Source of the DNA: Propionibacteriaceae bacterium
GTDB lineage: Bacteria; Actinomycetota; Actinomycetes; Propionibacteriales; Propionibacteriaceae
NCBI GenBank assembly: GCA_031267645.1
Contig: JAIRYW010000061.1
Span: 1 to 64,000, forward strand
Length of the DNA stretch: 64,000 nucleotides
Direction of reading: 5' to 3'
Positions 26,965-35,399 of the stretch are shown piece after piece. Position 1 is the stretch's first letter; each line of letters starts with the position of its first letter. The notes under the pieces were generated by a model. The model was not told where the DNA came from, made no database searches, and saw only the letters and a program-made list of their open reading frames with translations. The position numbers and the translations under genes are program-made.

Positions 26965-27222
26965 ATGACAGCACAGCCGTGGCAGTCGGCGCAGACTGAG
27001 ACCGAGATCTGGGAGCGTCCACGCCTGCGTCTGATCCAAGGTCGATCAGGCGGTCTCCCGGAGTCGTCTGCGATCGCCCTGGATCAGGGTCGGCCGGTGT
27101 CCTGGGAATTGACCCGGCGGGGTCTGGCGCTGTCCCTGGGGCTGGTGGCCAGCCTGTTCGGCGGGGCCGCCTTCACCATCGTCTGGAACTTCTTCCAAAT
27201 CACCAACGGAACACTGCCCTGA
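26965..27222 (+). CDS. small SOS-controlled membrane protein at the divS/chiZ position
   Basis: Single-pass membrane protein of 85 residues: a hydrophilic N-terminus, one transmembrane helix (about 53-77) and an eight-residue tail. It sits divergent from lexA, where mycobacteria have chiZ (Rv2719c) and corynebacteria have divS, the SOS-induced division suppressors. Those proteins have one TM helix plus, usually, a C-terminal LysM domain; here the protein ends just after the helix. ATG at 26965 is preceded by AAGGGGG. Operators under its promoter predict strong induction by DNA damage. A role as a division inhibitor is inferred from position and topology, not sequence similarity. Confidence 0.75.
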   Translation: MTAQPWQSAQTETEIWERPRLRLIQGRSGGLPESSAIALDQGRPVSWELTRRGLALSLGLVASLFGGAAFTIVWNFFQITNGTLP

Positions 27223-27236
27223 ACGGTCCCCGGCGG

Positions 27237-27264
27237 GCCGGTCCTAGCCCGAGCCCGGACCGGC
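27237..27264. terminator. hairpin between convergent genes
   Basis: GCCGGTCC (27237-27244), a 12-nt loop and GGACCGGC (27257-27264): a perfect 8-bp stem between the divS-position gene and the RDD gene. There is no T-run, as is common for GC-rich actinobacterial terminators. Confidence 0.5.
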
Positions 27265-27306
27265 GGCGTCAGGCTTCCGATCGGCCTCCGGGCCGCCCCG
27301 GCGCGG

Positions 27307-28101
27307 TCAGTTGTCGGTGACGACGAGGGTGTCGACGATCTTGTCGGCCAGGGTCTGACGCTTGGAGTCCCAGAGCGGGAAGAGCCAGCCGACGCCGCAG
27401 ATGATGGAGTCGACGATGTGGGCGAAGTGGCGCACGATGGCCAGGCCCACCCCGATGGGCTGACCGGTGGAGCCGCGCACCAACTTGGTCTTGGCCACCC
27501 GACGGCCGAAGGTGACGCCGGTCTTACCGCCCAGGTAGATGGTGTTGTAGACCAGATAAGCCAGCCCGAGCAAACTCATGACCCAGCCGAAGGGGTTCGA
27601 ATCAAAATAGAAATTGCCATAGGAGTCAATCGAGAAGGAACTAGTGTTGAAACCTTGGAGGATCGACACCGGAAGGTAGTCGATCAACGCGCCCAGCACG
27701 CGCGATCCCCAATTGGCCAATTGGCCTTGGCTCGGAGAGACGTTGTAGGCCGGCGGCGGCGGAGCGACCGGATAAGGGGACTGGCTGTAGCCCGGCGGCG
27801 GCGTGTAAGCCGATTGACCATAGCCAGGGGTGGCGTAGTTGGCCGGCTGGGACTGGCCGTAGCCGGGTGTGCCGTAGGCGGGAGGCTGGGGTTGGCCGGG
27901 GTCGGCGCCATAGCCGGGAGGCGGCGGCGGAGCGCCCCAAGCCGGGCCGGAGCCGTAGCCGGAGGACTGATAAGGGTCGCTAGTCGGGCCGCTCTGCCCG
28001 TAAGCGGCGGCTGATTGGTCGTAGCCAGCGGGTGGATTCGGTTGGGACCCCGGATAGGGGGATTGAGGATTGGGAGGCTGATTCCAGTTGTCAGTGCTCA
28101 C
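27307..28101 (-). CDS. RDD family membrane protein with Pro/Gly/Tyr/Gln-rich N-terminus
   Basis: 264 residues. Residues 1-135 are a low-complexity cytoplasmic segment of repeated PGYGQSQ-, PPPGY- and PAYGTPGY-like units. Residues 140-264 are an RDD domain: LANWGSRVLGALIDYLP (the Arg and Asp signature), hydrophobic helices, then TGVTFGRRVAKTKLVR, and a last helix region ending SKRQTLADKIVDTLVV, the usual RDD ending. The family is membrane-bound; most members have no proven function, although some are implicated in ion transport. GTG start at 28101 with AGAGGA upstream. Confidence 0.88.
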   Translation of the reverse strand: MSTDNWNQPPNPQSPYPGSQPNPPAGYDQSAAAYGQSGPTSDPYQSSGYGSGPAWGAPPPPPGYGADPGQPQPPAYGTPGYGQSQPANYATPGYGQSAYTPPPGYSQSPYPVAPPPPAYNVSPSQGQLANWGSRVLGALIDYLPVSILQGFNTSSFSIDSYGNFYFDSNPFGWVMSLLGLAYLVYNTIYLGGKTGVTFGRRVAKTKLVRGSTGQPIGVGLAIVRHFAHIVDSIICGVGWLFPLWDSKRQTLADKIVDTLVVTDN

Positions 28102-28211
28102 GATCGTCCTCTCGGATCAGGCGCGGGAGATAACGGACACGGCAGCATATCGCATCGCAGGGGCGCTGACGGCGGCCTGGCCGGGGGTCCACCCTCTGGG
28201 ATACTGGGCCC

Positions 28212-28661
28212 ATGTCGTCCCCGCTTCGGTCCTCCCCCCGGCCCCGGCCCGGGGCGGCGGCGATCGCTCCGGAACCGGCCCGGCCGCCAGGCCGTTCGTT
28301 GGCGGCGGTGGGCGGCGTCGGCGCCGTCGGTTTGGGCCTGTCCGCCCTCCACCTCTGGTTCGGAATCGGCTTGGACTGCCCCTTCCGGGCCTTGACCGGT
28401 TGGCTCTGCCCCCTCTGCGGCGGCACCCGGGCCGGCGTCGCCCTGCTGACTGGACAGTGGTCGGCGGCTTGGCGCGACAACCCGCTGCTGGTGGTGCTGG
28501 CCGGGCTGGTGGCGCTGCGTTCGGTCGGTTGGGCGGTGGAGCTATGGCGTCGGCCCCGGGCCGTCAGCGGTCGCCGTCTGTTGCCGGCGGCTTGGTCCAG
28601 GCACTGGCTGGCGCTGAGCGCCGGCGTGGCTCTGGTCTACACCGTCTGGCGCAACCTCTGA
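28212..28661 (+). CDS. DUF2752 small membrane protein
   Basis: 149 residues with two or three membrane helices (about 32-50, 93-112, 128-146) and the DUF2752 signature: LDCPFRALTGWLCPLCGGTRA, a CPF...CPxCGGTR cluster of three Cys. The function of the family is unknown; the Cys cluster could bind metal. Divergent from the RDD gene. GATACT at 28200-28205 ends six nt before the ATG, so the mRNA may be leaderless. Confidence 0.88.
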   Translation: MSSPLRSSPRPRPGAAAIAPEPARPPGRSLAAVGGVGAVGLGLSALHLWFGIGLDCPFRALTGWLCPLCGGTRAGVALLTGQWSAAWRDNPLLVVLAGLVALRSVGWAVELWRRPRAVSGRRLLPAAWSRHWLALSAGVALVYTVWRNL

Positions 28662-28806
28662 CCCGAGGCCCGGTCTCCGGCCACCGCGCGGGCGGTCCCG
28701 TCCCGACAGGCCGGCCGGTCCGCCGCCGGACCTTCGAGAATCTCCGGCCCAGGGCGGCGCGTCTCAGGGCGAGTCTGGTTGACTCTGAGCCCACTGGTAC
28801 TAACAT

Positions 28807-28822
28807 CACTACATCTAGTAGT
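28807..28822. promoter_or_regulatory. NrdR box 1
   Basis: CACTACATCTAGTAGT, a near-palindrome resembling the NrdR box (ACACWATATATWGTGT type). It starts 32 nt before box 2, the three-helical-turn spacing typical of paired NrdR boxes. Confidence 0.75.
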
Positions 28823-28838
28823 CACACGCGTGTGATAT

Positions 28839-28854
28839 CCCCATGTATAGTGGC
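28839..28854. promoter_or_regulatory. NrdR box 2 with embedded -10
   Basis: CCCCATGTATAGTGGC. TATAGT (28846-28851) inside it is a strong -10 match, so NrdR binding would block the nrdR-nrdJ promoter. Between the boxes lies a perfect 12-nt palindrome, CACACGCGTGTG (28823-28834). Confidence 0.75.
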
Positions 28855-28893
28855 TACCCCCAAGATGGCCGCGCCCGAAACTGAGGATGGACG

Positions 28894-29367
28894 ATGCACT
28901 GTCCCTACTGCAAGCACCCCGACTCCCGGGTGATCGACTCGCGGGTGGCCGACGACGGTGGGACGATCCGGCGGCGCCGTCAGTGCCCGACCTGCGACCG
29001 TCGCTTCACCACCGTCGAACAGACCCAGCTGGCCGTCGTCAAGCGCTCCGGCGTGATCGAGCCCTTCCTGCGCGACAAGGTCGTCCAGGGGGTGCGCAAG
29101 GCCTGCAAGGGCCGGCCGGTGACAGACGCCGACCTGGCCCGGCTGGGCCAGCGGGTGGAGGAGCTGATCCGCCAGACCGGCCTGGCCGAGGTGCCCAGCC
29201 TGAGCGTGGGACTGGCCATCTTGGGTCCGCTCAGCGAGCTGGACCCGGTGGCCTACCTCCGCTTCGCCTCCATCTACAACAACTACGAATCGGCGGACGA
29301 CTTCGAACAGGCCATCGCCGAACTGCGCCATGGCCCCCTGAACGACCGCGACCTCCAGACTGTCTGA
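28894..29367 (+). CDS. nrdR: transcriptional repressor NrdR
   Basis: ATP/dATP-sensing repressor of ribonucleotide reductase genes, 157 residues, full family length. An N-terminal zinc ribbon (CPYC at 3-6 and CPTC near 31-34) with the RRRRQC segment binds DNA. The ATP-cone domain (about 46-136) begins [16 protein letters not shown] and ends in the conserved [17 protein letters not shown]. It sits upstream of nrdJ and behind two NrdR boxes, so it should regulate its own operon. Confidence 0.97.
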   Translation: MHCPYCKHPDSRVIDSRVADDGGTIRRRRQCPTCDRRFTTVEQTQLAVVKRSGVIEPFLRDKVVQGVRKACKGRPVTDADLARLGQRVEELIRQTGLAEVPSLSVGLAILGPLSELDPVAYLRFASIYNNYESADDFEQAIAELRHGPLNDRDLQTV

Positions 29368-29422
29368 CCGACCTGTTTGACTTTTCGATTGCCGCCCACC
29401 CTGACCGAGAAAGGCCCTGCCC

Positions 29423-32242
29423 ATGACCCAGACCCCAACCGCCCCCAGCGCCGTCGATAGCTCGGGGTTGGCCTTGCGGCGGACCTTCTCGACCGCTGGC
29501 GTGCACCCTTACGACGAGGTGGTCTGGCAGCGGCGGGACGTGGTTCAGACCAACTGGAAGACCGGCCAGACCGTCTTCCACCAGGCCGACGTCGAGTTCC
29601 CCGACTTCTGGAGCGTCAACGCCTCCACCATCGTGACCACGAAGTACTTCCGAGGGGCCCTGGGCACGCCCCAGCGCGAGTCCAGTCTGAAGACCCTGAT
29701 CGACCGGGTGGTGGCGAAGTACCGCTGGGCCGGCCAGCGGGCCGGCTACTTCGCCAGCGCGGCGGAGGCCGAGATCTTCGGCGACGAGTTGACTTGGATG
29801 CTGCTGCACCAGGTCTTCAGCTTCAACTCGCCGGTCTGGTTCAACGTCGGCACCGACTCGCCGCAGCAGGTCAGCGCCTGCTTCATCCTGTCGGTCGACG
29901 ACTCCATCGAATCGATCCTGAATTGGTACCGCGAGGAGGGCTTCATCTTCAAGGGCGGCTCCGGCGCCGGCGTCAACCTGTCCCGTATCCGCTCCTCCAA
30001 GGAGCTGCTCAGCTCCGGCGGCACCGCCTCCGGGCCGGTCAGTTTCATGCGCGGGGCGGACGCCTCGGCCGGCACCATCAAGTCGGGCGGGGCGACCCGA
30101 CGGGCGGCCAAGATGGTCATCTTGGACATCGACCATCCCGACATCGAGGAGTTCATCGACACCAAGGCCAAGGAAGAGGACAAGATCCGGGCCCTGCGCG
30201 ACGCCGGCTTCGACATGGAGGTGGGTGGGGCCGACATCGCCTCGGTCCAGTACCAGAACGCCAACAACACGGTCCGGGTGTCGGACGAGTTCATGCGCGC
30301 GGTCGAGCGCGACGGCGAATTCAACTTGAAAGCGCGCTTGGACTCTCGCGTGGTCGAGACGGTCCAGGCCCGGCAGCTGTTCCAGCGCTTGGCCCAGGCG
30401 GCTTGGCGCTGCGCCGACCCCGGCATCCAGTACGACGACACCATCAACCATTGGCACACCACCCCGCAGTCGGGCCGGATCACGGCCTCCAACCCCTGCA
30501 GCGAGTACATGAGCTTGGATAACTCGTCTTGCAATCTGGCCTCGCTCAACTTGATGAAATTCCTCCGTCCCGACGACTCCTTCGACTTCGACCGCTTCAT
30601 CGCCGCGGTCGAGATCGTCATCACGGCCATGGACGTCTCGATCTGCTTCGCCGACTTCCCGACCGAGTCGATCGGCCACACCACCCGTCAGTTCCGCCAG
30701 CTCGGCATCGGCTACGCCAATCTGGGGGCCTTGTTGATGGCGGTCGGGCTGGCCTACGACTCCGAGGCCGGCCGGGCCCTGGCCGGGGCCATCACCTCGC
30801 TCATGACCGCCACGGCTTACCGCCGCTCGGCCGAGTTGGCCGGCGTGGTCGGGCCCTACGAGGGGTACGAGCGCAACGCCGAGGCCCATCAGCGGGTCGT
30901 CCAGCAGCATCAGCGGGCCAACTCGGACTTGTCGGTCGACTCTTGCCCGCTGGCCCAGCCGGTCCGCCGAGCCGCCTCGGAGCAGTGGGGCCAGGCGGTC
31001 GAGCGCGGTCGCAGCCAGGGTTACCGCAACGCCCAGGCCTCGGTCTTGGCCCCGACCGGCACCATCGGCTTCATGATGGACTGCGACACCACCGGGGTGG
31101 AGCCAGACTTCGCCTTGGTCAAATTCAAGAAGATGGTGGACGGGGCCTCGCTCCAGATCGTCAACGGCACGGTGGCGCGGGCCCTGCGCGCCCTGGGCTA
31201 CGACGCCGGCCAGACCGAGGCCATCGTGGCCCATGTGGCCGAACACGGCCATGTCATCGCGGCCCCGGGGCTGAAGCAGTCCGACTACGCCGTCTTCGAC
31301 TGCGCCATCGGTGAGCGCGCCATCTCGGCCATGGGCCACGTCCGCATGATGGCGGCGGTCCAGCCCTTCATCTCCGGCGCCATCTCCAAGACCGTCAATC
31401 TGCCGGAGTCGGCCACGGTCGACGACATCGCCCAGGTCTACCGCGAGGGTTGGCGGCTCGGCCTCAAGGCCCTGGCCGTCTACCGTGACAACTGCAAGGT
31501 GTCCCAGCCCCTGTCCGGGAGCAGCAAGGCCGAGGCCAAAGCCAACGCGCCCGAGGTTCGGATCGAGTACCGACCGCGCCGTCAACGGCTGCCCAAGTCG
31601 CGCCACGGCAAGACCATCTCCTTCGCGGTGGCCGGCGCGGAGGGTTACATCACGGCCAACTCGTACGACGACGGCCGCTTGGGCGAGGTCTTCCTCAAAC
31701 TGGGCAAGCAGGGCTCGACCCTGGCCGGGGTGATGGACGCCTTCTCCATCGCCATCTCGATCGCCCTGCAGTACGGCGTGCCGTTGGAGACCTACGTCCA
31801 GAAGCTGACCAACCTCAAATTCGAGCCGGCCGGCATCACCGACGACCCCGACGTGCGCATGGCCCAGTCGATCATGGACTACATCTTCCGCCGTCTGGCC
31901 CTGGACTACCTCGAATTCGACGAGCGCTCCGAGCTGGGCATCTACACCGCCAGCGAGCGGGCCCGGTACGTCGAGACCGGCTCGTACCTGTCGGAGGAGG
32001 ACGAGGCCCAACTGTTGGAGTCGGAGACGCTGCGCAATGACGCCGCCGACAACCTCAGAATCGACCAGGCCGGTCCGATCCAGCCCTCTCTGCTGGAGGC
32101 GCCGCGCACCACGGCTGAGTTGATGGAGTCGTTGGGCCAGGCCGTCGACGCTCCCTTGTGCCTGACCTGCGGCACCAAGATGCGTCCCTCGGGCAGCTGC
32201 TACGTCTGCGAGGGCTGCGGCTCGACCTCCGGCTGCAGCTGA
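29423..32242 (+). CDS. nrdJ: class II (coenzyme B12-dependent) ribonucleotide reductase
   Basis: Reduces ribonucleotides to deoxyribonucleotides with an adenosylcobalamin-generated thiyl radical, without oxygen. 939 residues: substrate-site Cys in VSACFILSVDD (about 152), radical-site NPCSE (about 357-361), ASVLAPTGTIG in the barrel, and a C-terminal Cys-rich ribbon (CLTCG...CYVCEGCG...SGCS, about 911-939) that supplies the reducing thiols. This is the NrdJ type of actinobacteria. It follows nrdR by 55 nt with GAGAAAGG upstream of the ATG. No class I (nrdAB/nrdEF) gene is in the window; whether one exists elsewhere is unknown. Confidence 0.97.
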   Translation: MTQTPTAPSAVDSSGLALRRTFSTAGVHPYDEVVWQRRDVVQTNWKTGQTVFHQADVEFPDFWSVNASTIVTTKYFRGALGTPQRESSLKTLIDRVVAKYRWAGQRAGYFASAAEAEIFGDELTWMLLHQVFSFNSPVWFNVGTDSPQQVSACFILSVDDSIESILNWYREEGFIFKGGSGAGVNLSRIRSSKELLSSGGTASGPVSFMRGADASAGTIKSGGATRRAAKMVILDIDHPDIEEFIDTKAKEEDKIRALRDAGFDMEVGGADIASVQYQNANNTVRVSDEFMRAVERDGEFNLKARLDSRVVETVQARQLFQRLAQAAWRCADPGIQYDDTINHWHTTPQSGRITASNPCSEYMSLDNSSCNLASLNLMKFLRPDDSFDFDRFIAAVEIVITAMDVSICFADFPTESIGHTTRQFRQLGIGYANLGALLMAVGLAYDSEAGRALAGAITSLMTATAYRRSAELAGVVGPYEGYERNAEAHQRVVQQHQRANSDLSVDSCPLAQPVRRAASEQWGQAVERGRSQGYRNAQASVLAPTGTIGFMMDCDTTGVEPDFALVKFKKMVDGASLQIVNGTVARALRALGYDAGQTEAIVAHVAEHGHVIAAPGLKQSDYAVFDCAIGERAISAMGHVRMMAAVQPFISGAISKTVNLPESATVDDIAQVYREGWRLGLKALAVYRDNCKVSQPLSGSSKAEAKANAPEVRIEYRPRRQRLPKSRHGKTISFAVAGAEGYITANSYDDGRLGEVFLKLGKQGSTLAGVMDAFSIAISIALQYGVPLETYVQKLTNLKFEPAGITDDPDVRMAQSIMDYIFRRLALDYLEFDERSELGIYTASERARYVETGSYLSEEDEAQLLESETLRNDAADNLRIDQAGPIQPSLLEAPRTTAELMESLGQAVDAPLCLTCGTKMRPSGSCYVCEGCGSTSGCS

Positions 32243-32366
32243 CCTCAGGCGGCTGATCTTCGACCACGGTCGACCGGCGCCGGCCAGCGGTCGAGCGCCG
32301 GGCGCCGACCTGGACGAGTGGGCGAGACATTCGCCCGCGCCGGGGTGATCGGGCCAAGATTGACTG

Positions 32367-33293
32367 GTGCCAGCGCTGACGGGCTACCTCACGATCGGCC
32401 TTTTGATCGGTTTGGGCTGGTGGCTGGCCCGAATCGGCTGGCTGACCTTGGAGCAGCGCCGGCTGATGTCGTCCCTGGCCTTCAACGTGGCCTCGCCGGC
32501 CCTGCTCTGCTCGATGATGGCCACGGCCGACTTGGGCCATGTCTTCGCCCGCAGCGTGCTGGTGTCGTACGCCGCCATCGTGGTGGCCGGTCTGGTCTAC
32601 TTGGCGGTCTCCCGGCTCTGGTTCCGCCACGACCTGGCCGACGGCGCCATCGGGACCTTGCTGGCCTGCTACACCAACGCCGGCAATCTGGGCCTGCCGG
32701 TGGCCGCCTACGCCCTGGGCGACGTCACTTGGATGGCCCCCATCCTGCTGATCCAGGTCGGTCTGCTGCAGCCGCTGGCCTTGGCTCTGCTGGACTTCGG
32801 CACGGCCGCGCGACGGGGCCAGCCGGCCTCGGGCTGGCGTTTGGTCACCCTGCCGGTGCGCAATCCGCTGACGGTCGGCGTGCTGACCGGGCTGGCCGTC
32901 AATCTGTTGGGCTGGACCATCCCGATCCCTCTGGCCGACCCTTTGGGATTGGTCGGGAACATGGCCGTGCCGCTCATGCTGGTGGCCTTCGGCGTCTCGC
33001 TCCGACTCGACCCCAAACCGGCCGGTGGGACGGACCGGGTCGAGAGTTGGTCGCTGGTGGCGATCAAGACCGTGCTCCAACCGGCGGTCGCCTTCGGCCT
33101 GGCTCTGGCCGTCGGTCTCGACCCGGCCGCCCGCCAAGCCGTCACGGTGGTGGCCTGTCTGCCGCCGGCCCAGAACATCTTCATCATGGCCAGCCGCTAC
33201 GACGTCCGTCTGGCCTTCTCCCGCGACACCATCTTCCGGGCCACGGCCGTTTCGGCGGTCGTCATCCTGGCGGTCAGCGCCGCCCTCGGCTGA
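32367..33293 (+). CDS. AEC family transporter, first tandem copy
   Basis: Auxin-efflux-carrier (AEC) family permease of 308 residues with about ten transmembrane helices in two five-helix halves. Family marks: SSLAFNVASPALL near residue 30, CYTNAGNLGLPVAAYALGD near 95-115 (the unwound, Asn-rich helix crossing), and LPPAQNIFIMASRYD near 265-280. Bacterial members export or exchange organic acids such as malate, or auxin-like compounds; the substrate cannot be predicted here. GTG at 32367 with no ribosome binding site; CAAGAT ends six nt upstream, consistent with a leaderless mRNA. The next gene is a paralogue. Confidence 0.9.
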   Translation: MPALTGYLTIGLLIGLGWWLARIGWLTLEQRRLMSSLAFNVASPALLCSMMATADLGHVFARSVLVSYAAIVVAGLVYLAVSRLWFRHDLADGAIGTLLACYTNAGNLGLPVAAYALGDVTWMAPILLIQVGLLQPLALALLDFGTAARRGQPASGWRLVTLPVRNPLTVGVLTGLAVNLLGWTIPIPLADPLGLVGNMAVPLMLVAFGVSLRLDPKPAGGTDRVESWSLVAIKTVLQPAVAFGLALAVGLDPAARQAVTVVACLPPAQNIFIMASRYDVRLAFSRDTIFRATAVSAVVILAVSAALG

Positions 33294-33358
33294 ACTGAGG
33301 CCCGTTCCGACTGGTGGCTGGACTACCGTTCCGGGGTCGGGCGGGCCAGGATAGACGG

Positions 33359-34300
33359 GTGCACGCCCTGACCGGCTTCATCACGCTGGCTGTTTTGATC
33401 TCGGTGGGTTGGCTCCTGGCCGCCGCCGGGGTGCTGACGACGGGGCACCGCAGCATGATGTCGTCCCTGGCCTTCAACGTGGCCTCGCCGGCCCTGATGT
33501 GCACCATGGTGGCCCACGCCGATCTGAACCGGGTCTTCGCCCAATCGGTCGTGGTGTCGTACAGCGCCATGGCGGTGGCGGCCCTGATCTGTCTGGTGGT
33601 GACTGTCCTGGCTTGGCGCCGGGGTTTGGCGGCCGGCACTCTGAGCGTCCTGCTGGGCTGTTATCCGAGTGGCAACTTAGGGGTGCCGGTGGCGGCCTAC
33701 GCCCTGGGCGACGTGACCTGGTTGGCCCCCATCGTGCTGGTCCAAGTCATCGCCATCCAACCCTTGGTGCTGGCCCTGCTCGACGCCGGCACGGCCAGCC
33801 GGCGGGGCATCGAACGGGCCGGCTGGCGGCGGCTGGTCCTGCCCTTGCGCAATCCCCTGACCATCGGCGTGCTGGCCGGCCTGGCGGTCAACCTGTCCGG
33901 TTTGACCATCCCGGCCGCGCTGGGCGATCCGCTGGAGATGGTGGCGGGGGCGACCGTGCCGTTGATGCTGTTGGCCTTCGGGGCCTCGCTCAAACTGGAC
34001 GCCGGTCCCCGTTCCTCGGCCGACCTGGTCGAGAGCTGGTTCCTGGTCGCGGTCAAGGTCCTGGTCCAGCCGGTCACGGCCTTCGCCCTGGCCCGGCTGA
34101 TGGGTTTGGGGGCCGACATCACCTACGTCGTCACCCTGGTGGCCTGTCTGCCGCCGGCCCAGAACATCTTCATCTTCGCCGGGCAGTACGACGTCAGGGT
34201 CGATTTCACCCGGGCCACCATCTTCCGCTCGACCGCCGCCTCGGCCGTCGTCATCTTGGCCGTGGCCAGCCTGCTGTCGCCGGGGGCGGTCCCGGGCTGA
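33359..34300 (+). CDS. AEC family transporter, second tandem copy
   Basis: 313-residue AEC permease, paralogous to the preceding gene along its whole length (shared SSLAFNVASPAL, PVAAYALGDVTW, CLPPAQNIFI), with about ten membrane helices. The critical crossing differs: CYPSGNLGVPVAAY here, CYTNAGNLGLPVAAY in the first copy, one residue shorter with Pro-Ser replacing Thr-Asn-Ala, which may alter substrate preference. GTG at 33359. The stretch just upstream (CCAGGATAGACGG) is a near copy of that before the first gene, so the duplication included the promoter. An in-frame start at 33314 is less likely. Confidence 0.9.
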   Translation: MHALTGFITLAVLISVGWLLAAAGVLTTGHRSMMSSLAFNVASPALMCTMVAHADLNRVFAQSVVVSYSAMAVAALICLVVTVLAWRRGLAAGTLSVLLGCYPSGNLGVPVAAYALGDVTWLAPIVLVQVIAIQPLVLALLDAGTASRRGIERAGWRRLVLPLRNPLTIGVLAGLAVNLSGLTIPAALGDPLEMVAGATVPLMLLAFGASLKLDAGPRSSADLVESWFLVAVKVLVQPVTAFALARLMGLGADITYVVTLVACLPPAQNIFIFAGQYDVRVDFTRATIFRSTAASAVVILAVASLLSPGAVPG

Positions 34301-34342
34301 ATGGGGATCGACAACCAGCCGTGGGGCCGGGCCGGCGCGTGC

Positions 34343-34348
34343 TAGTTT
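34343..34348 (+). promoter_or_regulatory. -10 element of the leaderless ybjN-like gene
   Basis: TAGTTT ends seven nt before the ATG; no ribosome binding site is present. This is the spacing expected for transcription starting at the start codon. Confidence 0.6.
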
Positions 34349-34355
34349 GTCTTCG

Positions 34356-35324
34356 ATGAGCCTGTCACACGACTTCGACATCGACCGCAGCACCGAGCAC
34401 GCCTGGTCGGGCTTCGAGGCGCGCTTGGGCGAGGTCCTGTCCATGATGGACGCCACCGAGCCGTTGACTCTGTCGACCTTGGACGGCCAGTCCGGCCTGT
34501 CCGGCTACGTCCGCTTCGTGGCCCTGGACTCGCAGCGTCTGCTGGCCCTGGTGCCGGACAATGTCATGATGCCGAGCGAGCATCGCCTGTCCTCTTCCCA
34601 GATCGAGGCGCTGCTGGCGGCCGGCTGGCGGCCGCCCGACCCGGCGGCGGCCGACGACCGCCTCACCCACTACTGGCTGACCGGTTCGCAAACCGACTCC
34701 GACCGCCTGGCCCGGGCCGCCGTCGCGGTCCTGCGTGACGTCTTCGGCGTGCACCACCCGGTCTTCCTGGCGGCCGACGTCTTGGCCGAGATCCTGCAAG
34801 GCCCGACCGGAATGGCCGAGCCGGGGGAGTTGATCGATTGGGCCGGCTTGCCCAGCGACGAGGTGACGGCCATCATGCCGGCCAACTCCAGCCATCTGCG
34901 CCGTCTGGTCGAGCAGGTCCTGTCCGACATGCCCGACATCACGCCGATGCGCGACGCCGACGGCGACTTCGCCATCCGGGTGGGATCGACCATGGTCTTC
35001 GTCCGGGTGCCCCAGGACGGGGCCGAGGTCTTGGTCTTCGCCCCCCTGGTGCACGACGTGGACGGACGTTCGCGGGCGGCCGAGGTGCTCAACGACATCA
35101 ACGCCCACGCCCGCTGGGTCCGCTTCGCCCTCCTGCGCGACCGCGTCTTCGTCACCATGTCGATCCTGGCCCAGCCTTTCGTGGGAGCCCACCTGCGCCA
35201 GGCCATCTCGGAGCTGTGCAAGGTGGCCGACGGGGTGGACGACCTGCTGGCCAGCAGTTTGCACGGCCGCACCACCTTCACCGACTCCGACTCACCCGGC
35301 CCCGGCGCCATCGACTTGGTCTGA
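34356..35324 (+). CDS. YbjN-domain protein
   Basis: Soluble protein of 322 residues without signal peptide. The C-terminal half (about 175-300) looks like a YbjN/type III secretion chaperone-like fold: a helix, strands such as FAIRVGSTMVFVRVP and VLVFAPLVHDV, then VLNDINAHARWVRFALLRDRVFVTMSI and a closing helix. The N-terminal half (about 20-110) is a separate domain with TLDGQSGLSGYVRFV. YbjN-like proteins are common in actinobacteria and have been linked to stress and sensory regulation without a known mechanism. ATG at 34356 chosen from the leaderless promoter. Confidence 0.8.
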   Translation: MSLSHDFDIDRSTEHAWSGFEARLGEVLSMMDATEPLTLSTLDGQSGLSGYVRFVALDSQRLLALVPDNVMMPSEHRLSSSQIEALLAAGWRPPDPAAADDRLTHYWLTGSQTDSDRLARAAVAVLRDVFGVHHPVFLAADVLAEILQGPTGMAEPGELIDWAGLPSDEVTAIMPANSSHLRRLVEQVLSDMPDITPMRDADGDFAIRVGSTMVFVRVPQDGAEVLVFAPLVHDVDGRSRAAEVLNDINAHARWVRFALLRDRVFVTMSILAQPFVGAHLRQAISELCKVADGVDDLLASSLHGRTTFTDSDSPGPGAIDLV

Positions 35325-35399
35325 CCAGAGGCCGGACCGGCGTGGTAGAAAGGGTCTAGAGGGGCGTTGTCGGCCCCTTGGGCCGAAGGAGGCGACATC

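Noticed and set aside
29231-32011. 926-residue minus-strand open frame opposite nrdJ
   Set aside because: nrdJ on the plus strand is unmistakable; the opposite frame is a GC-bias shadow without domains. Similar antisense frames opposite parC, the activase gene and AdnA were dropped for the same reason.
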